35,053 bases of DNA from a virus (IMGVR_UViG_3300043395_000563:1-35053); one strand, 5' to 3'; counted from the first letter of the stretch, positions 20,673 to 29,392 are shown. Numbers and translations are program-made. The notes: generated by a model not told the origin, from the sequence alone.

Positions 20673-23291
20673 ATGTACGAAAACACAACCTACGATCCGT
20701 TTGGTAGCGTTGTTGGGTCTGAATACACATTAGATCCAGCAGAAATCCAACGCCAGCAAGAAGAAGAAGAACGCAAGCGTCGTGAAGAAGAAGCCGCGAG
20801 AGCGGCAGAAGAAGAAGCACGCCAAAAAGCTGCCGACGAAGCAGTACATAAGCAAGAAGTTATCACCTACGGCGATGGCACTCAAGAGCGTAAAACCGTA
20901 GAAACTATCCCAGCTGGGGCCAGAGGTCAAAATCGAGTTCAACCTGTAGCACCAGAACAAGTATTCAATAATATGGTTCAAGCCGAAAGCGGCGGCCAAC
21001 ATTATAACAAACAAGGTGGCATACTAACAAGCCCAGCAGGCGCAGTAGGTATGGCTCAAGTTATGCCAGCCACAGCCGCAAGTCCAGGTTATGGCGTAGC
21101 ACCAATCACACCACAAGAGTTAGCAACACCAGAAGGCAACCGCCAGTTCGGTGAAAGATACTACCAAGGCTTACTACAACACTTCGGTGGTGATCAAGCC
21201 AAAGCAGTAGCGGCTTACAATGCTGGTCCTGGCGCAGTAGAAAAAAATCTACGAGCAAATCAAGGTCAGTTAAATGTAGCACAACTACCAAGAGAAACAC
21301 AAAACTATGTTCAGAAAGTTCTGGGCAAGGTAGTAAATGCTGTCATCCCAAGTGCTCAAGCCAGCACACTACCACAAGGTAGAACACCAGGCTACTTTCC
21401 AGACGCAGGAGCCGGTCAAAGTACATCTACATTCGCACAAAATGATCCACGCCGAACAGATCGCGCCACACCAGTAGCACCTACAGAACTTTATACTCCA
21501 CCACAAGAGCAGTTGGGTGAAGACGGTTCAGTATATGGTAAAGGTGGAGCTCGTTATGTAGAGCCAGTAGTAGTAGGAGAAGGTCAAACAGAAGGCTTTA
21601 CCGGCCAAGGTTTGCGAGCACCAGCTACAACTACACTACCAAAAGCCAGCGCAGAACAAATCGACCAATATCAGCAGAATCAAAACGACCCAATGAAACT
21701 GCTACAAATGGCCAACGACGATTCACAGCCCGACTTCTTAAAAGAGCGAGCAAGAAACCGTGCGGCAGACATTCTATCAACACAACGCGATACACAAAAA
21801 GCCGAAGAGCGTATCAAATCAGCAACACCAGCTGAAGCCGCTCGTATGATGACTGGTAAGCCAAGAGACAAAGTAGATATCATCACCAAAGCACTAATGT
21901 TCAACTACCTGGGCTTAAAAGAACTGGCGTCAGCTGAGTTCAACAAGTTAGATAGTTCAGCAACAGACAAGATGGTTCAAGGACCAGACGGTCAATCATA
22001 TTTGGTCAGTATGCGTGGAGATGGTTCTATTATCTCTGGCCACGATGCCGATGGTAATAAACTAAACGACAAGCAACTTATTCAGTTGGGAGCCGGAGTA
22101 GCCGGTGGTAAGCCAGACATCGTAGGTGGCACTTATGTCAATGACAAAACAGGCGAAGTAGGTCGTGTAATGTCCGACGCAAGAACAGGTCAGAGTTATG
22201 TAATGACAGACGCTGGTCGTAAGCCAATGGCAGGATTCAGACCACAAAGCTCAACCGGCACATTGGACATGCAACGAGTACAGCAAGTTCAACGACAAAA
22301 CATCGAGTTAGCCGGCGATTGGGCAAAGCTACAAATGAAGGTTCAAGGTGCCGCACCAGAAGCAGCCAACAAGTTCGTAGGCGAGTTTAATGCCAAGCAC
22401 GGTACAAACTACAGCGTACAAAGTATCAGCGGTCAAGCTCCACAGATCGATATGACATCTGGTCAGATGATTCAAACAGCACCACAGGCCGCACCAGCGG
22501 CTCAGACAGCACCAGCTCAGACAACTCAAGCCGCACCAGCGGCTCAACAAGCACCAGCGGCTCAACAAGCACCAGCACAAGCCGCAACTAATCGAGTTCA
22601 GGCAATATCACCAGCTGATCTTGAAAAACAAGGTCGTCTAAGTGAAAAACAACAAGAAGGCGTTATCAAGAGTAATCAAGAGTTTGGCGATAAGCTAACT
22701 GCGGCTCGCCAAACAGGTATTTCGCAAAAAGCCACTATTGATCGTATTCAATCAAGTATCGACAAGAACCCAGCGTTCTGGGGCATCGACACTAACAGCA
22801 CAGCCTGGCGTGCTTTCGTTGATCTAAATAGTACTAACGAAAATAGACAACAAGCATTAGACTCATTCGCAAGAAACTTAAACATTCCTAAGGACAAGCG
22901 AGCCGAGTTCGATCAGACTATGAATGACTATCGCTCACTACAAGTAAATGCTATTACCGGCAGTGGATTATCAGCAAGTCAGACTAACTCAGAAAAAGAA
23001 AGTCAGCGTGTTGTAGGCACGGTAGGTAGCTTGGCAGATAGACCAGCAGCCGCTAAAGCCACATTAGAATATGCCAAAGCCAAGATTGACTATGTAGATC
23101 AGAAGGCTCGTGCGTGGGCACAAGCCAAGAAGCAGCCAGGAGCAGACTACGCAGATTTCGAAAGTCAGTTCGATAGTCAAGTAGGTGAAAAGATCTTCGC
23201 AGACGCAAATCGTCGAATGAAAGAAATCGTTGGAGGCGGAGCAAGTTTAGGTACAACTTCAAGTGGTAATAAGTTTAGGAGAGTTCAATAA
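20673..23291 (+). CDS. Ejection protein with lytic transglycosylase domain
   Basis: An 872-aa protein. Residues 22-60 are a charged Glu/Arg coiled coil. Residues 95-195 form an SLT-type lytic transglycosylase: catalytic Glu105 in MVQAESGG, then AGAVGMAQVMPATA and AAYNAGPGAVEKN. The enzyme would cut peptidoglycan locally when the protein is ejected, as in T7 gp16. Residues 560-640 include an Ala/Pro/Gln repeat (AQQAPA). The remaining C-terminal part is helical, as expected for a channel or inner-core protein. It lies between the S74-domain protein and another ejection-type protein. Confidence 0.8.
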   Translation: MYENTTYDPFGSVVGSEYTLDPAEIQRQQEEEERKRREEEAARAAEEEARQKAADEAVHKQEVITYGDGTQERKTVETIPAGARGQNRVQPVAPEQVFNNMVQAESGGQHYNKQGGILTSPAGAVGMAQVMPATAASPGYGVAPITPQELATPEGNRQFGERYYQGLLQHFGGDQAKAVAAYNAGPGAVEKNLRANQGQLNVAQLPRETQNYVQKVLGKVVNAVIPSAQASTLPQGRTPGYFPDAGAGQSTSTFAQNDPRRTDRATPVAPTELYTPPQEQLGEDGSVYGKGGARYVEPVVVGEGQTEGFTGQGLRAPATTTLPKASAEQIDQYQQNQNDPMKLLQMANDDSQPDFLKERARNRAADILSTQRDTQKAEERIKSATPAEAARMMTGKPRDKVDIITKALMFNYLGLKELASAEFNKLDSSATDKMVQGPDGQSYLVSMRGDGSIISGHDADGNKLNDKQLIQLGAGVAGGKPDIVGGTYVNDKTGEVGRVMSDARTGQSYVMTDAGRKPMAGFRPQSSTGTLDMQRVQQVQRQNIELAGDWAKLQMKVQGAAPEAANKFVGEFNAKHGTNYSVQSISGQAPQIDMTSGQMIQTAPQAAPAAQTAPAQTTQAAPAAQQAPAAQQAPAQAATNRVQAISPADLEKQGRLSEKQQEGVIKSNQEFGDKLTAARQTGISQKATIDRIQSSIDKNPAFWGIDTNSTAWRAFVDLNSTNENRQQALDSFARNLNIPKDKRAEFDQTMNDYRSLQVNAITGSGLSASQTNSEKESQRVVGTVGSLADRPAAAKATLEYAKAKIDYVDQKARAWAQAKKQPGADYADFESQFDSQVGEKIFADANRRMKEIVGGGASLGTTSSGNKFRRVQ

Positions 23292-24139
23292 TGGCGTATG
23301 TATATGAAATCAATGGACAGCGAGTAGAGTTCGAAAACGAACCTACTCCACAAGATATTGACGAAGCGGCTCGCCAGCTTGGACCAGCTCCTGAACAAAG
23401 ATCAGCAGTAGCCGATGAAGCTCGTGGTGTAGCACAAATCGCCGCAGTACCAGCGGCTGGTGCTATCAACTACGCTTTAGAAAACCCAGTCTCAACAGCC
23501 ATTGGAGCCGCAGGGGCCGCTTCTTATGTTCCTGGACTAAACAAGCTACCAGTAGTAAGAGATATTAAAGCAGTAAGAGAAGGTTTGGTAGAAAGATTTA
23601 GTCCAAAGGCCGGACCAGCAGTACCAGGCTCACCAGGTAATCCAATCGGCGGGTCAGGTAGTGGCAGTTCGGCACCGGTAAGAAACATTCCTATCAACGC
23701 TCAGCCATCGGCACCAGCACAGCCAATACGCTCAGTAATGCCACAAGCAACTTACAATGTGCCTACAAGCAATATGCCACAGATGCGTGCCCCACTACCA
23801 GGAGCAGTTTCTGGACCAGTAGTACCATCAGCACCAGCACCTACAGGCGGGCCACTACCATCGGGTATGACAGCCGGTGAAGCACCATTCAGACCACCAC
23901 AGCAGGCCAGCATATTAGATAAAACAACTAATATGATTCGACAACTCGCAGCCAACAAGGTAGTACAAAATATGGCCAAGGGTGGAGCGGGCGTAGCGGC
24001 AGCACTAACACCAGGCAACATCGGTCAGAACTATAACTTTCCACAAACTGGTCCGCTAAGAGGTTCAGAAATCAATCCACAGACAGGTCGTCCTTGGACA
24101 CAGCAAGAGCTGGCGGCATATAACCAGCAATATAAGTAA
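23291..24139 (+). CDS. Probable internal virion/ejection protein
   Basis: A 282-aa protein; ATG overlaps the previous stop by one base, AGGAGA upstream. Residues 5-30 (YEINGQRVEFENEPTPQDID) resemble the short N-terminal motif of several phage internal proteins. Residues 44-75 are a weakly hydrophobic Ala/Gly helix (VAQIAAVPAAGAINYAL), and the middle is Pro/Ala/Gly-rich and probably disordered. It ends with a short helix and polar tail. Function inferred from its place after the transglycosylase gene. Confidence 0.55.
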   Translation: MAYVYEINGQRVEFENEPTPQDIDEAARQLGPAPEQRSAVADEARGVAQIAAVPAAGAINYALENPVSTAIGAAGAASYVPGLNKLPVVRDIKAVREGLVERFSPKAGPAVPGSPGNPIGGSGSGSSAPVRNIPINAQPSAPAQPIRSVMPQATYNVPTSNMPQMRAPLPGAVSGPVVPSAPAPTGGPLPSGMTAGEAPFRPPQQASILDKTTNMIRQLAANKVVQNMAKGGAGVAAALTPGNIGQNYNFPQTGPLRGSEINPQTGRPWTQQELAAYNQQYK

Positions 24140-24154
24140 TCCAGGAGACAATAA

Positions 24155-24664
24155 ATGATGAACTTCGAAGATTTAATGAGTATGGCATCAGAAGAAAAAG
24201 ATGAAGCCAAAGAAACACGCACAAAAGTAAGTGAAACAGCCGACACGCTACTACAGATATTCAACAATAACTTCGTAGCGTACTATAGAAGCCATGTAGC
24301 ACATGTCAATATCGTCGGTAGAAACTTCTACAGCGATCACAAACTACTGGGAGGTGTATATGAAGACCTACAAGGTCAGATTGACACTATCGCAGAACTA
24401 CTACGCACACTACAATCAGAAATGCCAGCAGATTTAACTGGCGTATTAGAACGCAGTGAAATCGACTCAACAGAACTGGCCGGCGACGCTGACTTTCTGT
24501 TGTCAATGGTAGAAGAAGATTTAGAATACTTGGTTGGCAACTATCGTGATTTAATCAATGTAGCAACAGCCGAAGGTCAAGATCATATCGCCAACTACGC
24601 TCAAGACCGTATTACTACATTAGAAAAGTCGATCTGGATGATCAACTCGACGCTTGGGGTTTAA
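24155..24664 (+). CDS. Dps/ferritin-like protein
   Basis: A 169-aa helical protein (CAGGAGA upstream). The stretch HVAHVNIVGRNFYSDHKLL (residues 47-65) with QIDTIAE (75-81) aligns with the ferroxidase region of Dps: H50, H62, D77 and E81 match the E. coli residues H51, H63, D78 and E82 with the same spacings, while the D67 position is Gly66. Dps proteins form 12-mers that oxidise iron with peroxide and can bind DNA. Here it may guard DNA during infection or be a virion part. The usual Trp after the first His is Val, and some helical structural proteins share such patterns, so the fold is likely and activity unproven. Confidence 0.65.
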   Translation: MMNFEDLMSMASEEKDEAKETRTKVSETADTLLQIFNNNFVAYYRSHVAHVNIVGRNFYSDHKLLGGVYEDLQGQIDTIAELLRTLQSEMPADLTGVLERSEIDSTELAGDADFLLSMVEEDLEYLVGNYRDLINVATAEGQDHIANYAQDRITTLEKSIWMINSTLGV

Positions 24665-25142
24665 CTCTCTTGTAAGCAACACTACCACGAACGCTATAAC
24701 CCTGGCGTTCGTGTAGTCTAAGAAACGCAGATTGATCACTACGAATCGTGCTACTACTAATAACACTACACTGACTATAACGAGCATAGTCCTCCCACAT
24801 ATTCAACATATCCTTTAAAATAGCAATACGAGTTCGGGGACTAATAGTCATATCACAATGAGCCATCATAATATTCAATACTCGATCACGACTCCATACA
24901 GCTTGATCACCAGGTTTAGCCCAGGTATAAGCAATGAGTCGGCCAGACTCATCACGGAGGCAGTTTAATAGTGTGGAGGTGGGATTATAAAACTGATGTA
25001 CAACCGACAATGTAAGGCTGTACTTTAGGTGAGGGATGTCAATCTCAAAAACATTCTCAACTTCGCTTCGGAAGTTATCTTCAGCAAGACGGGCAATATC
25101 ATCAACATCAATGCCGGTAGCTGGGGTCCAAATCATACTCAT
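24642..25142 (-). CDS. Acetyltransferase-like (GNAT) protein, only minus-strand gene
   Basis: A 166-aa protein beginning MSMIWTPATGIDVDD at 25142; the longer ORF to 25244 has no ribosome site, whereas AAAGGAA lies before this ATG. The pattern (STLLNCLRDESGRLIAYTW, then a helix DMLNMWEDYARYSQC, then FLRLHERQGYSVRGSVAYKR) follows the GNAT fold, with the last strand and helix like the C-terminal core of N-acetyltransferases. No clear acetyl-CoA R/Q-x-x-G-x-G/A signature is visible, so activity is uncertain. Its 3' end overlaps the end of the Dps-like gene by 23 bases, convergently. Substrate unknown. Confidence 0.5.
   Translation of the reverse strand: MSMIWTPATGIDVDDIARLAEDNFRSEVENVFEIDIPHLKYSLTLSVVHQFYNPTSTLLNCLRDESGRLIAYTWAKPGDQAVWSRDRVLNIMMAHCDMTISPRTRIAILKDMLNMWEDYARYSQCSVISSSTIRSDQSAFLRLHERQGYSVRGSVAYKRVKPQASS
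24682..24717. other. Perfect 9-bp hairpin inside the minus-strand gene
   Basis: CACGAACGC (24686-24694) and GCGTTCGTG (24705-24713) pair perfectly around a 10-base loop and extend further with one bulged base. It lies 22 bases past the Dps-like stop and inside the minus-strand coding end. No T-tract on either strand, so it looks like a processing or transcription-pause element rather than an ordinary terminator. Confidence 0.5.
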
Positions 25143-25162
25143 AGCAGTTCCTTTCGATAGCG

Positions 25163-25170
25163 TATTTAAG
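25163..25170 (-). promoter_or_regulatory. Minus-strand late-type promoter candidate
   Basis: On the minus strand CTTAAATA lies 20 bases before the ATG of the acetyltransferase-like gene. It is one base off the GCTAAATA family in the core and back-to-back with the + strand site at 25188. An inverted repeat CGGG-CAAGT-CCCG separates them. A predicted start falls near 25157. Confidence 0.35.
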
Positions 25171-25187
25171 TGTCGGGCAAGTCCCGT

Positions 25188-25195
25188 GCTAAATA
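25188..25195 (+). promoter_or_regulatory. Late-type promoter motif GCTAAATA, site 4
   Basis: GCTAAATAAAG lies 50 bases before the 25246 ATG. A predicted start near 25201 gives a 45-base leader with AAGGAAAT. It opens the right-hand structural and packaging region. Confidence 0.6.
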
Positions 25196-25245
25196 AAGTA
25201 GAACAAAACGGCAACGATATGCCAATAAACCCCAAGGAAATCATA

Positions 25246-25548
25246 ATGAAATCAAATAACTTAGACTTCGACGGTATGGCGGGCGATGGTGTAAATCGTG
25301 CTAAAGACCGTTTCGCTAAAAATCAATGGAGCGGTCATAGCAATGACGGACGCACCGTAGATTTCGGTCGCGGCCCTACAAAAGGCAACGACGGCACACA
25401 CGATAGCACATGCCAAGCACCTACAACAGGTGGAGCACAATCAAACACCAAGCAGTATCGTGGAGTAGGTGGTACAGCAATGCCCAAGACAGGCAAGGAC
25501 TCATTCAACTTCGGCCGTGGTCCTACAAAAGGCAACACCAACTGCTAA
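25246..25548 (+). CDS. Small RGPTKGN-motif protein 1
   Basis: A 100-aa, Gly/Asn-rich, probably disordered protein; the ATG at 25246 follows AAGGAAATC. A longer ORF from 25036 is antisense to the acetyltransferase-like gene and is rejected. The motif FGRGPTKGN occurs at residues 40-48 and 89-97. The next gene carries the same motif twice. Similar short RGPxxGN proteins occur in other phages, where I recall no settled function. It is first in its transcription unit after a late-type promoter. Confidence 0.65.
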   Translation: MKSNNLDFDGMAGDGVNRAKDRFAKNQWSGHSNDGRTVDFGRGPTKGNDGTHDSTCQAPTTGGAQSNTKQYRGVGGTAMPKTGKDSFNFGRGPTKGNTNC

Positions 25549-25563
25549 TAAGGAAACAATATA

Positions 25564-25827
25564 ATGAGCAACCCACAAAGCAAACCAATCAATCAGAAGC
25601 GTGGTCCTACTACAGGCAACGCTGGCAACGCAAGTAAGCGTACAGCATTCAATGAAGCCAAAAGCGCATCAAGTTCGCAAAAATCAGAGTTGGCTAACAT
25701 GGTGACTTCAGCATTAGAAATGCGTGGTCGCGGTCAAGCCGCAAAGAACAACCCAGCATTAGAAAGCTTACACGATAAGACTAATGTAGGTCGAGGCCCT
25801 ACAAAAGGCAACGCTGGTAAGAAGTAA
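25564..25827 (+). CDS. Small RGPTKGN-motif protein 2
   Basis: An 87-aa basic, Gly/Lys/Asn-rich protein with AAGGAAAC before the ATG. KRGPTTGNAGN (about 12-22) and GRGPTKGNAGKK (end) are copies of the motif in the previous gene, with a helical middle (KSELANMVTSALEMRGR). The pair look like relatives. Its stop overlaps the next ATG by one base. It may be a small virion or assembly protein. Confidence 0.6.
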   Translation: MSNPQSKPINQKRGPTTGNAGNASKRTAFNEAKSASSSQKSELANMVTSALEMRGRGQAAKNNPALESLHDKTNVGRGPTKGNAGKK

Positions 25828-26453
25828 TGGGACAGCTATTTGGCCCTGGTGGCACCCCCGATGTTCTGATACGACCTGTATTAAATCCACAGATAGGCTT
25901 TGGGATGCCACCATCTGGGGAGTATGACCCTCCAGCTACCGACGGTAGTTTAGGTCCAGGACTCGATGACGAAGACGCTTTTGGCTATAGCGGCGGCAGT
26001 CCAGGCGAAGAGTCTGACCAACCAGCTCAACCAGTAGCACCACCAAGCGGACAAAAGCAATACACCTTTAATAATCCTGACGGTACCACTTACCAAAAGG
26101 CCTTATATAAAGAACCAGCTCAACCTGTAGCACCACAACAACCAACGCCCGACACAGACGCTGAAGATCACGGAGCACCAGGTATAGTTGATGACGGCGG
26201 CATAGAAAATATGCCAGGCGGTATTCCAATCGATATGAGCAAGTTCTTCTCTAAGTTCGGTGCCGGGTCTGGTGGTCCAGGTTATGCGGCAGATTTTGGA
26301 GGAGGCCCACAGCTTGGAGGAGGTCCAGCCAAAACAGGTCCAGTAGCAACGCCAATGGTAATGCCACCAACGCAAACACAACAACCCAGTTGGTTCGCAC
26401 AAACAAACGATACACAAAGCCCACTACTGAACACCGTCGGTATTTGGCGATAA
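25827..26453 (+). CDS. Pro/Gly/Gln-rich unknown protein
   Basis: A 208-aa, acidic, Pro/Gly-rich protein, largely disordered by composition. PAQPVAPPSGQKQ and PAQPVAPQQPTP are an internal repeat. Residues about 136-175 are Gly-rich (GSGGPGYAADFGGGPQLGGGP). It resembles the C-terminal third of the 18323 protein in style. Start overlaps the previous stop. Likely a virion or scaffold-associated protein, but no family recognised. Confidence 0.55.
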   Translation: MGQLFGPGGTPDVLIRPVLNPQIGFGMPPSGEYDPPATDGSLGPGLDDEDAFGYSGGSPGEESDQPAQPVAPPSGQKQYTFNNPDGTTYQKALYKEPAQPVAPQQPTPDTDAEDHGAPGIVDDGGIENMPGGIPIDMSKFFSKFGAGSGGPGYAADFGGGPQLGGGPAKTGPVATPMVMPPTQTQQPSWFAQTNDTQSPLLNTVGIWR

Positions 26454-26495
26454 GTAAAAAGAGGGCAATAGCTCTCGCAATGAAAGGTAAAAGCA

Positions 26496-27287
26496 ATGAA
26501 GAAAACAACCACCAAAGAAGAAAACCCTTGGGCTGACACTCCAGCCCCAGCGGCACAAGAAACAGCAGTAGAAGTAGAAGCCGAAGTAGAAGTAGAAACT
26601 GCTGTCATCCCTAAATCACTCGACGCACCAGAGTATGACATTGACGGTTTAATGACCGACTTTCCTACAGCACGAGACTTAGAGCGATTCGTATTCGACG
26701 AAACAGGTATCGTTCTAAACTTAAAAGGTCGAGCAAACAAACTCAAGTATCAAGTGGCTATGGATGTCTTAAACGGCGTCGAAGTCGATCCCAAGTTCGT
26801 TGGACACGACAATCCATACATCGACAAAACAGAGTTGGTACCAGTAGATAAGATCAAAGACGCACCAGCAAGATCACCTACACTACCTGATCGCTCTGAT
26901 GTTCAAAACTCATTCTACTCTCCAACCGTTCCACACCCAGATCCAGATGAACGAGCCAAAGACGGCAAGTGCCATATGATGTTCCGCAAGTATAAGAACG
27001 GTATGATCTCATACGAAATCTTAGGCCCTATCAATCCACGCCCACACGGTAGCAAGATTGACAAGTATGGTCGCAATCGTCCTGAAGTAATCAAAATGAT
27101 TGACCCACGCACCGGCGAACAACTGGTACAGCGTGAAGACGGCACACTAACTCCACAAGGCAAACGCTTACGAGCTATGATGCAGACTTACAGAGTCAAT
27201 AAGTCAAACTTCTGGGACACTTGGATTGATCGCGAGTTCGTAAGTCTAAATGATTCAGTAGCACACAATCCTTGGGATTTAAAGTAA
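26496..27287 (+). CDS. Unknown protein of the packaging region
   Basis: A 263-aa protein with AAAGGTAA before the ATG. Residues 1-40 are acidic and disordered (EVEAEVEVET). The rest is a mixed alpha/beta fold with conserved-looking blocks (HMMFRKYKNGMISYEILGPI, RGRANKLKYQVAMDVLNG). No enzyme motif identified. It is followed directly by two small genes and TerL, so a packaging or head-assembly role is a positional inference. Confidence 0.6.
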   Translation: MKKTTTKEENPWADTPAPAAQETAVEVEAEVEVETAVIPKSLDAPEYDIDGLMTDFPTARDLERFVFDETGIVLNLKGRANKLKYQVAMDVLNGVEVDPKFVGHDNPYIDKTELVPVDKIKDAPARSPTLPDRSDVQNSFYSPTVPHPDPDERAKDGKCHMMFRKYKNGMISYEILGPINPRPHGSKIDKYGRNRPEVIKMIDPRTGEQLVQREDGTLTPQGKRLRAMMQTYRVNKSNFWDTWIDREFVSLNDSVAHNPWDLK

Positions 27288-27583
27288 TGAATCACGACTC
27301 TCGAGACCGTGAAATCAGCCAGGCTCGACAGGTACGAGACACTCTCATTCTCCAAAAAGTAAATGGAGCACAACGAGAAGCGTTTCGTACCAAGTTTCCT
27401 GGTCAAGTAGAGCATATGATGAGATTGACTGCCGAACGCTTACAACACATCCTGGTCAATAAACCTGGTGATCTAAGCGACACAAGCACTTGGAGTAGTA
27501 GCCCAGCCGACATTCAGCAGTTGGCACAAGCACTACACTATCTCTCATATCTCAACAAAGACTACCCTATTAGAGAGGAGTGA
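27287..27583 (+). CDS. Small helical protein before TerL
   Basis: A 98-aa protein from ATG 27287, which shares one base with the previous stop; a longer start at 27272 exists but lies inside the previous gene. It is basic and helical (RQVRDTLILQKVNGAQREAF, IQQLAQALHYLSYLNKD). In many phages a protein of this size and place is the small terminase subunit, so this is a rival to the protein at 10479 for that role. No diagnostic motif seen. Confidence 0.55.
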   Translation: MNHDSRDREISQARQVRDTLILQKVNGAQREAFRTKFPGQVEHMMRLTAERLQHILVNKPGDLSDTSTWSSSPADIQQLAQALHYLSYLNKDYPIREE

Positions 27584-27585
27584 AG

Positions 27586-27756
27586 ATGAATCTTACTACT
27601 GGTAATACTCAAGTAGATATCAATGGCGAATGGCACAACGAACATCTTTATATCACGCTAACAAATGACAGCAAAGAGTTCCGCATAGAGTTAGACGATA
27701 TCGACTTAGAACACTTTATCTCCACACTAATCAACTATCAACACGAGAGACCGTAA
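27586..27756 (+). CDS. 56-aa acidic protein directly before TerL
   Basis: ATG 27586 with GAGGAG upstream; ends one base before the TerL start. The sequence MNLTTGNTQVDINGEWHNEH continues with LYITLTNDSKEFRIELDDI, a small strand-rich acidic fold, then a helix. No family recognised. It is a short but well-supported gene because it fits exactly between its neighbours with a good ribosome site. Confidence 0.7.
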   Translation: MNLTTGNTQVDINGEWHNEHLYITLTNDSKEFRIELDDIDLEHFISTLINYQHERP

Positions 27757-29373
27757 ATGATTGGCCCAACAACTCTAATGGCCAGGAGTTTGCGTTATGT
27801 GTTAGACAGCAATGGAGTAGCTCCAGAGACTTATCGAAACTGGCCTACAAACTTACAACTAAGACTACAAGACTTAGTAATAGATGTAGCCGACGATATG
27901 AAGTACAATCAACTCAAGTACTTTAGACCGTTCGATCATCAACTGGAGTTCTTTAAAACAGGCTCGTCTGAACGCAGAGGTATTCTCGCTGCCAACCGTA
28001 TTGGTAAAACCGTAAGCACCTGTTATGAAACAGCGTGCCATCTCACAGGCATCTATCCCGATTGGTGGGAAGGTCATCGCTTCGATAAACCTATCACCTG
28101 TATGGTAGCTGGTGAAGGCTGGAGTCAGGTAGCATTGGTTCTACAACAAGAACTATTGGGCACACCCGACATCAAACTGGTAGAGCAAATAGGCACTGGC
28201 ACTATCCCACGAGCCAACATCGTAGTAGATACAATGCGTAATGATGGAGCCAACTGCGTGGGCGTAGAAATACGACACGCAAAAGGAGGCAACTCATATC
28301 TCCTATTCGCCAACTACACGCAAGAAGTTCGACAGCTACAAGGCTTTAAGTTAAACCTGGCAGTATTTGATGAGCAACCACCAGATGATTTCTTCTCAGA
28401 AATCGTGACGCGAACAGCAACAACACAAGGTAAAGTGTTATGCTCATTTACACCACTTAAAGGTCTAAACGGTCTTGTAAGCAAGTTTTGGAACCGAGAA
28501 GAAGGCTACGAATACATTCGAGTAAGCTGGGATGATGTACCCGAGTATGATCCTTGGGGTCAGCCATTCCTATTAGCAGAAACACGCCGACAACTCGAAC
28601 GAGACTATCTACCACACGAACGAGAAGCTCGTATCGCTGGTAAGCCAGTAATGGGCAAGGGCGCAGTATTCCAACTACGAAGCTGGCCAACATACACTAC
28701 GGGTCAGATCGACTTTACTCGTATCCCAAATATTCATCGAGTAATCGCACTGGATTTGGGCTTGGTCAATGACCAGACCGTAATCTCACTAATGTATTGG
28801 GAACCATATGAAAGAACAGCATATCTACACAAACAAATCTGCGTTAAAGGTATCGAAGAAGCTGTACCATCTCAGTATATCAATCACTTGCTTCGTCCTG
28901 AAGTGTATGGCACTCCTATCGTTCTACCTGCTGACGCATCTACTCCTGGCCGATACACTATGAGTGCTAACTCTATACGAGAGCTATTTGAAAACTACGA
29001 ACTCAATGTATATCACAAGCCTATTATGAACCCACCAGACAGCGAAGGGCGTATCACTAACCATAAAAGCTATGGTATCAACCAAATGCGACAAATGTTA
29101 GAAATGGGTTCGCTAATGGTCAATGACAACTGCACCCAGTTTCTGTCCGACGCACAAAACTACTATGTAGATGAAAAGGGTAGATTTAGCGACCCCGACG
29201 ACACAATCGATTCGTGTCGCTACGCACTAATGGCGTGCTTACAAGGTATCGCAGAGCCTTGGGATAACCGCACTCCACAACAGCGTATGGCAGCTCAACG
29301 ACAGCGTCTATATAAGCCACAAGATGATTCAGCCAAGCCGGCGTGGAAAAAGTCCTACAATCCCGAGGGCTAA
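27757..29373 (+). CDS. terL: Terminase large subunit
   Basis: A 538-aa protein, usual TerL size. The ATPase domain has a Walker A-like GILAANRIGKT (residues 75-85) and a Walker B with catalytic glutamate (LAVFDEQPP, D205 E206), then the coupling motif SFTPLKGLN (230-238). The nuclease domain starts with ALDLG (D333) and has acidic residues near the end (SDPDDTIDSCRYAL). It cuts and pumps the phage DNA into the prohead through the portal. The gene is in the middle of the right-hand late region and precedes the portal. Confidence 0.95.
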   Translation: MIGPTTLMARSLRYVLDSNGVAPETYRNWPTNLQLRLQDLVIDVADDMKYNQLKYFRPFDHQLEFFKTGSSERRGILAANRIGKTVSTCYETACHLTGIYPDWWEGHRFDKPITCMVAGEGWSQVALVLQQELLGTPDIKLVEQIGTGTIPRANIVVDTMRNDGANCVGVEIRHAKGGNSYLLFANYTQEVRQLQGFKLNLAVFDEQPPDDFFSEIVTRTATTQGKVLCSFTPLKGLNGLVSKFWNREEGYEYIRVSWDDVPEYDPWGQPFLLAETRRQLERDYLPHEREARIAGKPVMGKGAVFQLRSWPTYTTGQIDFTRIPNIHRVIALDLGLVNDQTVISLMYWEPYERTAYLHKQICVKGIEEAVPSQYINHLLRPEVYGTPIVLPADASTPGRYTMSANSIRELFENYELNVYHKPIMNPPDSEGRITNHKSYGINQMRQMLEMGSLMVNDNCTQFLSDAQNYYVDEKGRFSDPDDTIDSCRYALMACLQGIAEPWDNRTPQQRMAAQRQRLYKPQDDSAKPAWKKSYNPEG

Positions 29374-29392
29374 TCGCTCGAATATCAATACG

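Noticed and set aside
25036-25245. Upstream extension of the first RGPTKGN-motif gene
   Set aside because: It is antisense to the acetyltransferase-like gene; the ATG at 25246 has a good ribosome site after the late-type motif.
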